Notes: a model not told the origin generated them from the sequence alone. 7,477 nt of DNA from Bacteroidales bacterium (GCA_024762915.1 JANTGL010000127.1:1-7477), one strand, 5' to 3'. Shown: positions 1 to 6,620, counted from the stretch's first letter. Program-made: numbers and translations.

Positions 1-110
1 TCTCTTAAAATAATGAATTCCAGCCCTTTGCCGCTTCTTTTGTTCATTACCCATCCTTGGGTTTCAACGGTTTTTCCTTCGAAGTTTTTAAAATCTTTAA
101 TTTGTATCAT
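1..110 (-). CDS. asnS: Class II aminoacyl-tRNA synthetase, N-terminal fragment (probable asparaginyl-tRNA synthetase)
   Basis: Only the first 36 codons are in the window; the gene runs off the left edge. The ATG is at 110-108. The visible peptide begins MIQIKDFKNFEGKTV, then has a GWV strand at residues 19-21, NKRSGKG at 23-29, and FIILR at 32-36, continuing into Asp or Glu at the cut. This is the start of the OB-fold anticodon-binding domain of the AspRS/AsnRS group, where a G-W-V strand, a basic KRS turn and an LRDG strand are typical. The KRSGKG turn resembles AsnRS more than AspRS or LysRS. The full enzyme would charge tRNA-Asn with asparagine in the cytoplasm, but the catalytic domain is not visible, so the specificity is inferred. 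The gene starts 27 bp after the lepA stop with no promoter seen between them, so co-transcription with lepA is likely. A purine-rich AAAGAAAG lies about 6 nt before the ATG. Confidence 0.68.
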   Translation of the reverse strand, partial: MIQIKDFKNFEGKTVETQGWVMNKRSGKGLEFIILR

Positions 111-137
111 TGTTTGCTTTCTTTATTTTGTCAATAT

Positions 138-1925
138 TTAATCCAACTTCAAAACAGCCATAAATGCATTTTGAGGGATTTCCACATTGCCGATTTGTTT
201 CATTTTTTTCTTTCCTTTTTTCTGTTTTTCAAGCAATTTACGTTTACGCGTAATATCGCCGCCGTAACATTTTGCCGTTACATCTTTTCGCACGGCTTTA
301 ATGGTTGAACGGGCTATGATTTTTGACCCTATTGCTGCTTGTATCGGTACGGCAAATTGATGTCTCGGTATCAGTTCGCTTAATTTATCGGTCATTCTGC
401 GGCCGAGTTTATAGGCATTGTCTTCATGAATTAAAGAAGAAAGCGCATCCACCCGTTCGCCGTTTACCAAAATATCCATTTTTACCAATTTGGCTTTTCT
501 GAAATCGGATAATTGATAATCAAATGAAGCGTAGCCCTTTGAGATGCTTTTTAATTTATCGTAGAAGTCGAAAACAATTTCCGCTAAAGGTAAATCATAA
601 GATAATTCGGCACGGTTTGAAGATAAATAATGTTCTTTTTTCAGGACACCGCGTTTTTCCAAACATAAATTCATCACTTGACCGTAATAAGTCGTATCGG
701 TAATAATCTGTGCATCAATAAACGGTTCAAGAATTTCTTCAATAATTCCGGGATCGGGCAATCCCGAAGGATTATGAACTTCAACGGTTTCGCCTTTTTT
801 GGTTTTAACGATGTATGATACATTGGGAACCGTTGTAATAACGTTCATATTAAATTCTCTGTCGAGTCGTTCCTGAACTATTTCCATATGCAAAAGTCCG
901 AGAAATCCGCAGCGGAAACCAAAACCCAATGCCAAAGACGATTCGGGTTCAAAAGTTAAGGAGGCATCGTTCAGCTGCAGTTTTTCAACGGCATATCTGA
1001 GGTCTTCATAATCCTCTGTATCAATCGGATAAATACCGGCAAACAACATGGGTTTTACCTCTTCAAAACCTTCGATTTCCGTTTCGCACGGATTATCAAA
1101 CTGCGTTAAAGTATCACCGACTTTTACTTCTTTTGCTTCTTTAATACCGGAAATAATATAACCTACATCACCGGCTCTTAATTCATTTTCAGCTCTTTGT
1201 TTTAATTTTAATACACCTATTTCATCCGCATAATAATCTTTTTCGGTATTAAAAAATTTAACATGGTCGCCTTTTCTTATCGTTCCGTTAAAAATTTTAA
1301 AATAAGCGATAATCCCTCTGTACGAATTATAAACCGAATCAAATATCATTGCTTGTAAGGGTGCATCGGGGTCGCCTTCCGGAGCAGGGACATCATTAAT
1401 TATTCGATTAAGAATTTCCTCTATGCCGGCTCCTGTTTTTCCGCTTGCTTCAATAATGTCTTCGCGTTTACCGCCGAGAAGTTCAATAATTTGATCTTTA
1501 ACTTCTTCCGGCATGGCGGTATCCATATCCATTTTGTTTAATACGGGAATAATTTCTAAATCGTTTTCAATAGCCAGATATAAATTTGAAATGGTTTGTG
1601 CCTGAATGCCCTGTGTGGCATCCACTACAAGCAAAGCACCTTCACAAGCCGCAATGGAACGTGAAACTTCGTAAGAAAAATCCACATGCCCGGGCGTATC
1701 GATTAAATTCAGTTTATATTGTTCGTTATCTTGTTTGTAATCCATTTGTATGGCATGACTTTTTATGGTAATGCCTCTTTCCCTTTCGAGTTCCATATCA
1801 TCCAGAACTTGAGCCTGCAAATCTTTATCGGCAACCGTTCCGGTATGTTCCAAAAGGCGATCGGCTAAAGTGCTTTTACCGTGGTCAATATGGGCTATGA
1901 TACAGAAATTTCGTATATTCTTCAC
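138..1925 (-). CDS. lepA: Elongation factor 4 (LepA), ribosome-associated translational GTPase
   Basis: A complete 595-residue protein, the usual LepA length. EF4 is a GTPase that binds the ribosome and acts on stalled or mis-translocated complexes and on initiation or assembly. All G motifs are visible: P-loop AHIDHGKST at 11-19, switch I RGIT at 50-53, DTPGH at 76-80, NKMD at 130-133 and SGK at 161-163. The beta-barrel domain II follows at about 185-285, then EF-G-like domains III and V. The LepA-specific C-terminal domain ends with KCYGGDITRKRKLLEKQKKG (residues 552-571) and VEIPQNAFMAVLK (581-593). This tail separates it from EF-G, TypA and TetM. The start is GTG (1925-1923): the nearest upstream in-frame ATG is followed after one codon by TAA, so GTG is the only sensible choice. 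No clear Shine-Dalgarno is present. A TAnnTTTG promoter lies just upstream, and the probable asnS follows by 27 bp. Confidence 0.98.
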   Translation of the reverse strand: MKNIRNFCIIAHIDHGKSTLADRLLEHTGTVADKDLQAQVLDDMELERERGITIKSHAIQMDYKQDNEQYKLNLIDTPGHVDFSYEVSRSIAACEGALLVVDATQGIQAQTISNLYLAIENDLEIIPVLNKMDMDTAMPEEVKDQIIELLGGKREDIIEASGKTGAGIEEILNRIINDVPAPEGDPDAPLQAMIFDSVYNSYRGIIAYFKIFNGTIRKGDHVKFFNTEKDYYADEIGVLKLKQRAENELRAGDVGYIISGIKEAKEVKVGDTLTQFDNPCETEIEGFEEVKPMLFAGIYPIDTEDYEDLRYAVEKLQLNDASLTFEPESSLALGFGFRCGFLGLLHMEIVQERLDREFNMNVITTVPNVSYIVKTKKGETVEVHNPSGLPDPGIIEEILEPFIDAQIITDTTYYGQVMNLCLEKRGVLKKEHYLSSNRAELSYDLPLAEIVFDFYDKLKSISKGYASFDYQLSDFRKAKLVKMDILVNGERVDALSSLIHEDNAYKLGRRMTDKLSELIPRHQFAVPIQAAIGSKIIARSTIKAVRKDVTAKCYGGDITRKRKLLEKQKKGKKKMKQIGNVEIPQNAFMAVLKLD

Positions 1926-1957
1926 TTTATTATATTAATTCATTATTATTGAACTTG

Positions 1958-1987
1958 CAAAAATACATTTATTTTTTTAATACGAAA
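1958..1987 (-). promoter_or_regulatory. Bacteroidota-type promoter for lepA
   Basis: On the minus strand the sequence TATTTTTG (1965-1958) matches the Bacteroidota -7 consensus TAnnTTTG exactly. Eighteen bases upstream is TTTC (1987-1984), a three-of-four match to the -33 TTTG box at near-normal spacing. Initiation would fall near 1950, giving a leader of roughly 25 nt before the GTG. The consensus is established for the primary sigma factor of this phylum; its use here is inferred from sequence and position. Confidence 0.62.
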
Positions 1988-2030
1988 TTCGGAACTGTTT
2001 AATTAATGATGAATTTGGTCGGCAATCAAC

Positions 2031-2043
2031 AACCTGACAGGTT
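2031..2043. repeat. Short palindrome AACCTG-A-CAGGTT
   Basis: Six-base perfect arms AACCTG and CAGGTT surround a single A. It lies between the lepA promoter and the larger palindromes. It is too short to call a terminator, and a 6-bp stem could arise by chance. I list it because four stronger palindromes follow within 210 bp. It could be a short dispersed repeat or a protein-binding site; only a count of copies in the genome would tell. Confidence 0.4.
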
Positions 2044-2082
2044 TACCGGTTATTACAGCAAATGAGATGCTTTGCCTAAGAT

Positions 2083-2105
2083 GAGACGCCCTGCCGGAGC
2101 GTCTC
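2083..2105. repeat. REP-like hairpin, copy 1 (inverted partner of 2135-2159)
   Basis: Perfect 7-bp arms GAGACGC (2083-2089) and GCGTCTC (2099-2105) enclose the 9-base loop CCTGCCGGA. The reverse complement of this unit equals copy 2 except at four stem positions. In copy 1 those positions read GC with GC; in copy 2 they read AG with CT. Both stems therefore stay fully paired while the loop is identical. That pattern indicates selection or copying that preserves the hairpin, as in REP elements. Confidence 0.75.
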
Positions 2106-2134
2106 TACACGGTTAAATATATCCGTATGTATAT

Positions 2135-2159
2135 AGAGACAGTCCGGCAGGCTGTCTCT
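2135..2159. repeat. REP-like hairpin, copy 2 (inverted partner of 2083-2105)
   Basis: Eight-base arms AGAGACAG (2135-2142) and CTGTCTCT (2152-2159) enclose the loop TCCGGCAGG, the exact reverse complement of the copy 1 loop. The two copies face each other across about 30 bp. Matching flanks extend inwards: ACGG (2109-2112) after copy 1 and CCGT (2123-2126) before copy 2, separated by an AT-only spacer of 10 bases. The arrangement resembles a paired REP element (BIME-like). No REP-associated transposase gene is present in this window. Confidence 0.75.
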
Positions 2160-2168
2160 GTTGTCGAA

Positions 2169-2201
2169 AGATGCAAAGCACCTGCAAGGTGCTGTGCATC
2201 T
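2169..2201 (-). repeat. 15-bp-arm hairpin with one mismatch; possible terminator of the ligase transcript
   Basis: Arms at 2169-2183 and 2187-2201 pair at 14 of 15 positions around the 3-base loop GCA; the only mismatch is A2176 against G2194. The core AGCACCT/AGGTGCT is GC-rich, making it the most stable stem in the window. It lies 32 bp beyond the ligase stop in the direction of transcription, and the minus strand continues with TTTCG, a short T-run. It could end the tyrS-wzz-ligase transcript, but the T-tract is weak, so it may equally be another dispersed palindromic repeat. Confidence 0.55.
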
Positions 2202-2212
2202 GATTTGTGAAT

Positions 2213-2255
2213 TTATCAACTTTTCCAAAGTTTCAAACTTTGGAAAAGTTATCAA
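2213..2255. repeat. 29-bp perfect palindrome flanked by 7-bp direct repeats, overlapping the ligase stop codon
   Basis: Two exact copies of TTATCAA (2213-2219 and 2249-2255) bracket a perfect palindrome at 2220-2248. Its 14-base arms are CTTTTCCAAAGTTT and AAACTTTGGAAAAG, around a single central C. The pairing extends two bases further into the direct repeats on each side, giving 16-bp arms. The layout resembles a very small insertion with a target-site duplication. On the minus strand it encodes the last four ligase residues (F-S-K-V) and the TGA stop at 2235-2233. No T-tract follows, so an intrinsic terminator is unlikely. Confidence 0.7.
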
Positions 2256-3690
2256 TCTGCGACAATTTTTTCGGTTCATGAAATAAATCAATCGCGACAA
2301 TAATTGCCGTAAATCCCCAAAAGGGAACGGAAGCTTTATCGGTATTTAAAAAATTATTTAAAAACCCGTGAATGTAATAAGTTATTAAGCCCATTAATAA
2401 ACTGATAACAAGAATTTTCATATCCTTATCTTCAGCTCGATAATAAATTTTAATTCCCGTAACAATTGTAAGGATAATAATCGCTAAAAAAGTTAAAGTT
2501 CCTAAAATTCCGGATTCTGCCAAAGGACCGATGTATTCGCTGTGTGCATTTCCGACATCGCCGAAATCGGTACTGATAATGGTTCGGTCGTAGGACATTT
2601 GGTAGGGTGCGTATTGAAACATATAAGTTCCCGGTCCGAAACCGAAGACAGGTTTTTCTTCAAACATTTTAAATGCCGAATTCCAGCGGTTAATACGTTC
2701 CAGGTTTGAAGCATCCGTAGCAATATTCGTTACGGAACTGACATGTTTTTCCAAATCTCCCGAAGAGTCCTGCCTGTTTTTTTTCATGCTGTCCAATATT
2801 TGAAACTGAAACATAAAAAATACGGCAATTAAAGTAATTCCGCTGAAAATCAAAATGTAACGGTTAATTTTCAGCTTAATAATAATAAAAACGACTGATA
2901 CTGCCGCAACACTAATCCATGCTGCTCTTGAGTATGAGAAAGTTACGGCAAAAAGAAACAGTATTAAAAGAAAAAAGTTTATAATTTCAAAACTTTTATT
3001 TTCCTTTTTCATAAAAAGCCATCCTGTTAAAACGGGAATAAACATAGCTAAAACGGCACCATAGGATGTGTGGTCGTTGTAAAACGGTTTCATAACGCTT
3101 TGTGAAATTCTTTTGACGAATAAACCCACACTGATATGATTGTAAAGCGAATAAAAAATAACAAGCGTAAAAGCAACAATGTATGCCCAAATAAATTTTT
3201 TAATAAATTTTTTATCCTTAAAAAAATAAATTGCAAGAAAATATAAGGGAACTACAAACCAAAGTCTCGATAATAAAAATTTAAAAGAAACAACGGGCAT
3301 TGTGCTTGTAATGCTTGTAACGAATATCCATAATAAGTTAATCAGAATTGCAACGGAAACCGGATGCCTGATTATTTCTTTATTTATGGTTTTCCCTATA
3401 GAAAATTTCAGAATAAAAATTAACAGAAATCCGGCAAAAAGGGCTTCGGAAGGGATTGAAACATCAATCGGCGCATTCGGAACAAATTCCGTGAATAAGA
3501 TTGAAAACGGCGTAAAAAATATTGAAGTTAAAAAAACGAGTTTTAAATCCGTAAAGGCATACCAAACAATTAAAAAAATAAACGGAATTAAGACACCGAA
3601 ATAAATATCAAAATAAATGAGTGTAACATTAATAAGGATATAAATTACGGATACGGAAAAAAGCAGTTTATTATTTTTCAGAATATCCAA
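2233..3690 (-). CDS. O-antigen ligase/polymerase family integral membrane protein (Wzy_C domain; WaaL- or Wzy-like)
   Basis: A 485-residue protein with about a dozen hydrophobic segments between residues 7 and 470. A large hydrophilic loop at about 298-395 is expected to face the periplasm. The Wzy_C signatures are visible: SYSRAAW at 252-258 at the start of the domain, FGFGPGTY at 349-356, and NAHSEYIGPLAESG at 381-394, with R255 and H383 as likely functional residues. Family members join undecaprenyl-linked polysaccharide repeats together (Wzy) or attach the polymer to lipid A core or another acceptor (WaaL). Sequence alone does not separate these. The gene starts 11 bp after the Wzz-type gene, which favours polymer assembly with length control. 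The start is TTG (3690-3688); no in-frame ATG occurs before residue 131, and ATT overlapping the upstream stop is a poorer alternative. The last residues and the stop come from a palindromic repeat. Confidence 0.88.
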   Translation of the reverse strand: MDILKNNKLLFSVSVIYILINVTLIYFDIYFGVLIPFIFLIVWYAFTDLKLVFLTSIFFTPFSILFTEFVPNAPIDVSIPSEALFAGFLLIFILKFSIGKTINKEIIRHPVSVAILINLLWIFVTSITSTMPVVSFKFLLSRLWFVVPLYFLAIYFFKDKKFIKKFIWAYIVAFTLVIFYSLYNHISVGLFVKRISQSVMKPFYNDHTSYGAVLAMFIPVLTGWLFMKKENKSFEIINFFLLILFLFAVTFSYSRAAWISVAAVSVVFIIIKLKINRYILIFSGITLIAVFFMFQFQILDSMKKNRQDSSGDLEKHVSSVTNIATDASNLERINRWNSAFKMFEEKPVFGFGPGTYMFQYAPYQMSYDRTIISTDFGDVGNAHSEYIGPLAESGILGTLTFLAIIILTIVTGIKIYYRAEDKDMKILVISLLMGLITYYIHGFLNNFLNTDKASVPFWGFTAIIVAIDLFHEPKKLSQIDNFSKV

Positions 3691-3701
3691 AAGATACGGA
3701 A

Positions 3702-4724
3702 TTAGTCGTTTTTAACTTTTTCTTTAAAGTTTTTGAAAAAATCGGCAAAAGCCACAAAAAGAATGGCAAAAATAAAACTTGAAAGTGTTGCAAGACTTAC
3801 AATTAACCAGCGAACCGGTTTTGCTTTCTTTTCCGAAGGAACCGCTTTTTCAACAATGTAAATATTCGATAAGTTTTGGGCATATTCAACACCGGCTTCA
3901 ACCCATTTACCTTTTAAATAACTTAAGCGTTCTTGTTCAAATTCAATAAATTTTGATAATTCCAATGAAACATGACCGAATTTTTCCAAACTTTTGAGTT
4001 TGTTTTCAAGGTATTTAATCCCTGATTTGGAAATTTTACCGGAAGCAATACCTTCTGCCAAACCTGCCGAATAGGCTGTTGTTTGTTGGGTATAATCCAA
4101 AATCCCCATTTTGTTTAAAACGGAAAGGGAATCCGATATTTTTTGAATTTGACGATTTAGTTTTTTGTATTCGTATTCAACGATTAACAAGGCACCCCAT
4201 GCTCGACCTTTGTGCAGGTCATTAATTACCGTATCGGCATACAATGAAATTTCATTGGCAATGTCCGAAGCATATTGAGGGTCTTCATCGAACACTTCAA
4301 TTTTAACGGATTGGAATTTTGTTTTTTTAAATGAGATATTTCCGTTGTAGGTATCTTCAAGTTCCGTTTTCATGAATTTGGAAGTTGTGTCGATATCGTA
4401 ATGATCAACTAAGTTAAATTTATCCACGATATGGTCGGCAATTTCTTTAGATTGAAGCACTTGCAGAAGTTGTTCCGTTTCTTCTTCATCCCCGAATGCC
4501 ATTAAACTCCCTTTTGTATTGTTTGATAACAACGCTTTTGATACGGATACCGATGATGCCGGATATAAAATTACCGTAGATTTAAACATCGGTGTAATCA
4601 TTAATGAAACAATGATTGACGCAACGGCACCTATAACGGTAATTAAAATAATAGGAAGTCTTTTCTTGTATAAAAAAACTAATAAATCCTGTGAGTCGTT
4701 TGTAAAGTTATTTTTATCGGTCAT
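3702..4724 (-). CDS. Wzz-type polysaccharide chain-length determinant (inner-membrane co-polymerase)
   Basis: A 340-residue protein with the Wzz/PCP layout. There is a short cytoplasmic N-terminus and a first membrane helix at about 24-44 (PIILITVIGAVASIIV). A long periplasmic part follows, with helical, charged stretches at about 180-205 and 235-270, and a second membrane helix lies at about 305-327. The proline-containing AVPSEKKAKPVRW (294-306) just before the second helix is characteristic of this family. No Walker motifs or tyrosine-rich tail follow, so this is a kinase-less form rather than a Wzc-type BY-kinase. Such proteins oligomerise in the inner membrane and set the chain length of O-antigen or exopolysaccharide made by a Wzy polymerase; the next gene is a plausible partner. 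The ATG is 9 bp after the tyrS stop. No promoter is seen in that gap, so expression should depend on the tyrS transcript. Confidence 0.9.
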   Translation of the reverse strand: MTDKNNFTNDSQDLLVFLYKKRLPIILITVIGAVASIIVSLMITPMFKSTVILYPASSVSVSKALLSNNTKGSLMAFGDEEETEQLLQVLQSKEIADHIVDKFNLVDHYDIDTTSKFMKTELEDTYNGNISFKKTKFQSVKIEVFDEDPQYASDIANEISLYADTVINDLHKGRAWGALLIVEYEYKKLNRQIQKISDSLSVLNKMGILDYTQQTTAYSAGLAEGIASGKISKSGIKYLENKLKSLEKFGHVSLELSKFIEFEQERLSYLKGKWVEAGVEYAQNLSNIYIVEKAVPSEKKAKPVRWLIVSLATLSSFIFAILFVAFADFFKNFKEKVKND

Positions 4725-4733
4725 ATTGCTAAT

Positions 4734-6035
4734 TTATTCGGTTATGATAATTGAATATTTTTTCTTCCCTTGACGGATAACGAGATATTTATCGTTAATA
4801 AGATGTTCGGATTTTACCGGTTCGTCCGGATTTGTAAATTTTTCCATGTTCAAACTCAGTCCCTTGTCTTTTATTAATCGTCGTATTTCACCTTTTGATT
4901 TAAAAACTTGTGTTTGTTCCGCAAGCAAATCAAAAATATTAATCCCTTCTTCAAGACTGTTTTTATTAATGTTAAAATGCGGAACCCCCGAAAAAATATC
5001 ATTAAATGTTTTTTCGTCTAAAGATTGAAGATTTTCTTTAGTTCCTTTTCCGAACAGAATTTGTGAAGCGGAAACAGAGGTGTCATAAGCATCTTTGCCG
5101 TGGACCATTGTTGTTAATTTTTCCGCCAAAGTTTTTTGTAAAATGCGTGTGTGCGGGGCTTCATTGTGTTCATTTACCAGATTTTCAATTTCTTCTTTAT
5201 TTAAAACGGTAAATATTTTCAAGTATTTTTCGGCATCGGCATCGCTTGTATTAATCCAAAATTGATAAAATTCGTAAGGTGATGTTTTTTCAGGATCCAA
5301 CCAAATGTTTCCTTTTTCGGTTTTCCCGAATTTGCCGCCGTCGGCTTTTGTAATAAGCGGACTGGTGAGAGCATAAGCTTTGCCTTGCAACATTCTTCGT
5401 ATAAGTTCGGTTCCGGTTGTGATGTTTCCCCATTGATCCGAACCGCCCATTTGCAGTTTGCAGTTATGCTCTTTATAAAGATGCAAAAAATCGTATCCTT
5501 GTACCAACTGATAGCTGAATTCGGTGAAAGACAAACCTTCGGCATCTTTATCGTCGGAAGAGTTCATCCTTTTCTTAACCGAATCTTTGGCAATCATATA
5601 ATTTACGGAAATATGTTTGCCCACATCTCTTATAAAATCAAGAAAAGAAAATTTGCTCATCCAATCGTAATTATTGACCATTAAAGCTTTGTTTTCTTTA
5701 TCTTCCGAGAAATCGAGGAACTTGGCAAGTTGTGTTTTAATCTTTTCCTGATTATGTCTTATGGTTTCTATCGTAAGAAGATTTCTTTCCGCTGATTTTC
5801 CCGACGGGTCACCGATCATTCCGGTTGCACCTCCAACCAATGCAATCGGTTGATGTCCAGCTATTTGAAAGTGTTTCAGCAGCATTACTCCGACTAAATG
5901 ACCAATGTGCAGCGAATCTGCAGTCGGGTCGATACCGACATATGCCGCAACATTTTTTTCTTTTAAAATTTCTTCCGTCCCGGGCATAATATTATGTAAC
6001 ATGCCCCTCCATTTAACTTCTTCAATAAAATTCAT
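4734..6035 (-). CDS. tyrS: Tyrosyl-tRNA synthetase
   Basis: A complete 433-residue class I synthetase that charges tRNA-Tyr with tyrosine in the cytoplasm. The Rossmann fold carries HIGH at 43-46 within DSLHIGHLVG-type context, preceded by YVGIDPTADS (32-41). The tyrosine-binding helix shows YQLVQGYDFLHLY (175-187), and QMGGSDQWGN is at 195-204. KFGKT at 235-239 is the KMSKS-equivalent signature of the bacterial TyrRS type. The C-terminal S4-like RNA-binding domain is at about 365-430 (GEIRRLIKDKGLSLN at 382-396). Length and all motifs are normal. The ATG at 6035-6033 is 17 nt from a TAnnTTTG promoter box, with an AT-rich leader and no Shine-Dalgarno. It is the first gene of an apparent three-gene unit with the Wzz-type and ligase-family genes. 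I saw no T-box or attenuator in the short leader. Confidence 0.98.
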   Translation of the reverse strand: MNFIEEVKWRGMLHNIMPGTEEILKEKNVAAYVGIDPTADSLHIGHLVGVMLLKHFQIAGHQPIALVGGATGMIGDPSGKSAERNLLTIETIRHNQEKIKTQLAKFLDFSEDKENKALMVNNYDWMSKFSFLDFIRDVGKHISVNYMIAKDSVKKRMNSSDDKDAEGLSFTEFSYQLVQGYDFLHLYKEHNCKLQMGGSDQWGNITTGTELIRRMLQGKAYALTSPLITKADGGKFGKTEKGNIWLDPEKTSPYEFYQFWINTSDADAEKYLKIFTVLNKEEIENLVNEHNEAPHTRILQKTLAEKLTTMVHGKDAYDTSVSASQILFGKGTKENLQSLDEKTFNDIFSGVPHFNINKNSLEEGINIFDLLAEQTQVFKSKGEIRRLIKDKGLSLNMEKFTNPDEPVKSEHLINDKYLVIRQGKKKYSIIITE

Positions 6036-6052
6036 AAAAATAAAAATTTTTG

Positions 6053-6083
6053 CAAAGATAATTATACCGGTTTATTTACCAAT
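6053..6083 (-). promoter_or_regulatory. Bacteroidota-type promoter for tyrS and the downstream polysaccharide genes
   Basis: On the minus strand TATCTTTG (6060-6053) matches TAnnTTTG exactly. ATTG (6083-6080) sits 19 bases upstream, a three-of-four match to the -33 TTTG box at the canonical spacing. The expected start near 6046 leaves a leader of about 10-12 nt, too short for a riboswitch. It is the only convincing promoter found upstream of the tyrS-wzz-ligase unit. Confidence 0.68.
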
Positions 6084-6118
6084 AATTCTCTGTTGAAAGT
6101 TATCTGCTTACAGGGAAA

Positions 6119-6619
6119 CTATTTTAAAAAAGATACGGTTTTAATGGTTGCCGGTGCCGATAATTTAACGATTTTATAAAAACGACTGTTTCTTTCATAT
6201 TTAGAAGACAGGATTCCTGATTGAGAGATAAACAATAAAAGAATGCTTACAATATAAAGATATTTGATGCTGCTTGTGATCATACCGAGAATAATATTGA
6301 CGGGTTTTTTTAAAGATGCCGAGCTTGTTTTTTCTGTTTTATCGGCAACGATATTTGATAACCAAACTGTTGCCGAAAATAAAGTTCCGAAAATATAAAA
6401 TTCTAAATTGTTAAGCTGTCCGCTCCGGCTGTTATTGATGAAATCAGAAACTTCCGTTGAAAGTAATCCGAAAATTGCAATACCGGCAATAATAACCAAT
6501 AAAGACAATGAGTGTACGACAGGACCGCGTTGGTAGCCCCTGAATACAGCCCAGATTAAAATAAGAACAAGTAAAACATCGATGATGCTGATTCCGGATA
6601 TGTCAATTTGAGTGTTCAT
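6119..6619 (-). CDS. CvpA family inner-membrane protein
   Basis: A 166-residue protein with four predicted membrane helices at about 11-28, 34-53, 71-90 and 108-134. The N-terminal pattern, an Asp at the start of a hydrophobic helix followed by a short FRGYQRG turn (27-33) and a second Gly-rich helix, is the CvpA (colicin V production) family signature. Family members are linked to colicin V secretion, envelope stress tolerance and sometimes polysaccharide or biofilm phenotypes, but the molecular activity is not settled, so I assign no reaction. The loop at 90-107 is polar and Lys/Ser-rich. The ATG at 6619-6617 is preceded by GGA three bases upstream. The gene ends in TAG and lies 83 bp before tyrS, which has its own promoter. 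It follows the Omp28 gene by 59 bp, with a TAnnTTTG box in that gap, so it is probably transcribed separately. Confidence 0.82.
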   Translation of the reverse strand: MNTQIDISGISIIDVLLVLILIWAVFRGYQRGPVVHSLSLLVIIAGIAIFGLLSTEVSDFINNSRSGQLNNLEFYIFGTLFSATVWLSNIVADKTEKTSSASLKKPVNIILGMITSSIKYLYIVSILLLFISQSGILSSKYERNSRFYKIVKLSAPATIKTVSFLK

Positions 6620-6620
6620 T

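Larger units (their letters stand above)
1926..2232. other. 307-bp intergenic region between lepA and the O-antigen ligase gene, filled with palindromes
   Basis: This is the only stretch longer than 100 bp without a gene. The lepA side (1926-1990) holds the lepA leader and promoter. The rest, from about 2031 to the ligase stop and slightly beyond, contains five palindromic sequences listed separately: 2031-2043, 2083-2105, 2135-2159, 2169-2201 and 2220-2248. An ORF of 74 codons can be read across part of it (2076-2300, minus strand), but it overlaps the ligase gene in another frame and mostly translates the repeats, so I do not treat it as a gene. The region separates the end of the tyrS-wzz-ligase unit from lepA. 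Confidence 0.85.

Noticed and set aside
118..133. TTGACA upstream of the probable asnS, resembling a sigma-70 -35 box
   Set aside because: It is only about 15-20 nt before the ATG, with no room for a -10 box, and Bacteroidota use a different consensus.
57..308. 83-codon plus-strand ORF
   Set aside because: It lies antisense to the asnS start and the lepA end, is Phe-rich in the way expected of the complement of Lys-rich coding, and has no family signature.
2220..2248. Palindrome at the ligase stop as an intrinsic terminator
   Set aside because: The stem has almost no loop, is largely A-T, and neither strand continues with a T-tract; the flanking direct repeats fit an insertion better.
2031..2255. 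Possible CRISPR array
   Set aside because: The repeats are palindromes of different sequence and spacing, not direct repeats separated by uniform spacers, and no cas gene is present.
2076..2300. 74-codon minus-strand ORF across the palindrome cluster
   Set aside because: It overlaps the ligase 3' end in another frame and mostly translates inverted repeats; there is no promoter or ribosome site.
3302..3604. 100-codon plus-strand ORF
   Set aside because: It is antisense to hydrophobic helices of the ligase-family gene; its composition is that of a complementary-frame shadow.
3702..4724. Wzc-type tyrosine autokinase instead of a simple Wzz protein
   Set aside because: The protein ends about 13 residues after the second membrane helix; there is no Walker A/B domain or tyrosine cluster.
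5219..5545. 108-codon minus-strand ORF within tyrS
   Set aside because: It is a frame-shifted reading of tyrS, whose own frame carries all TyrRS motifs without interruption.
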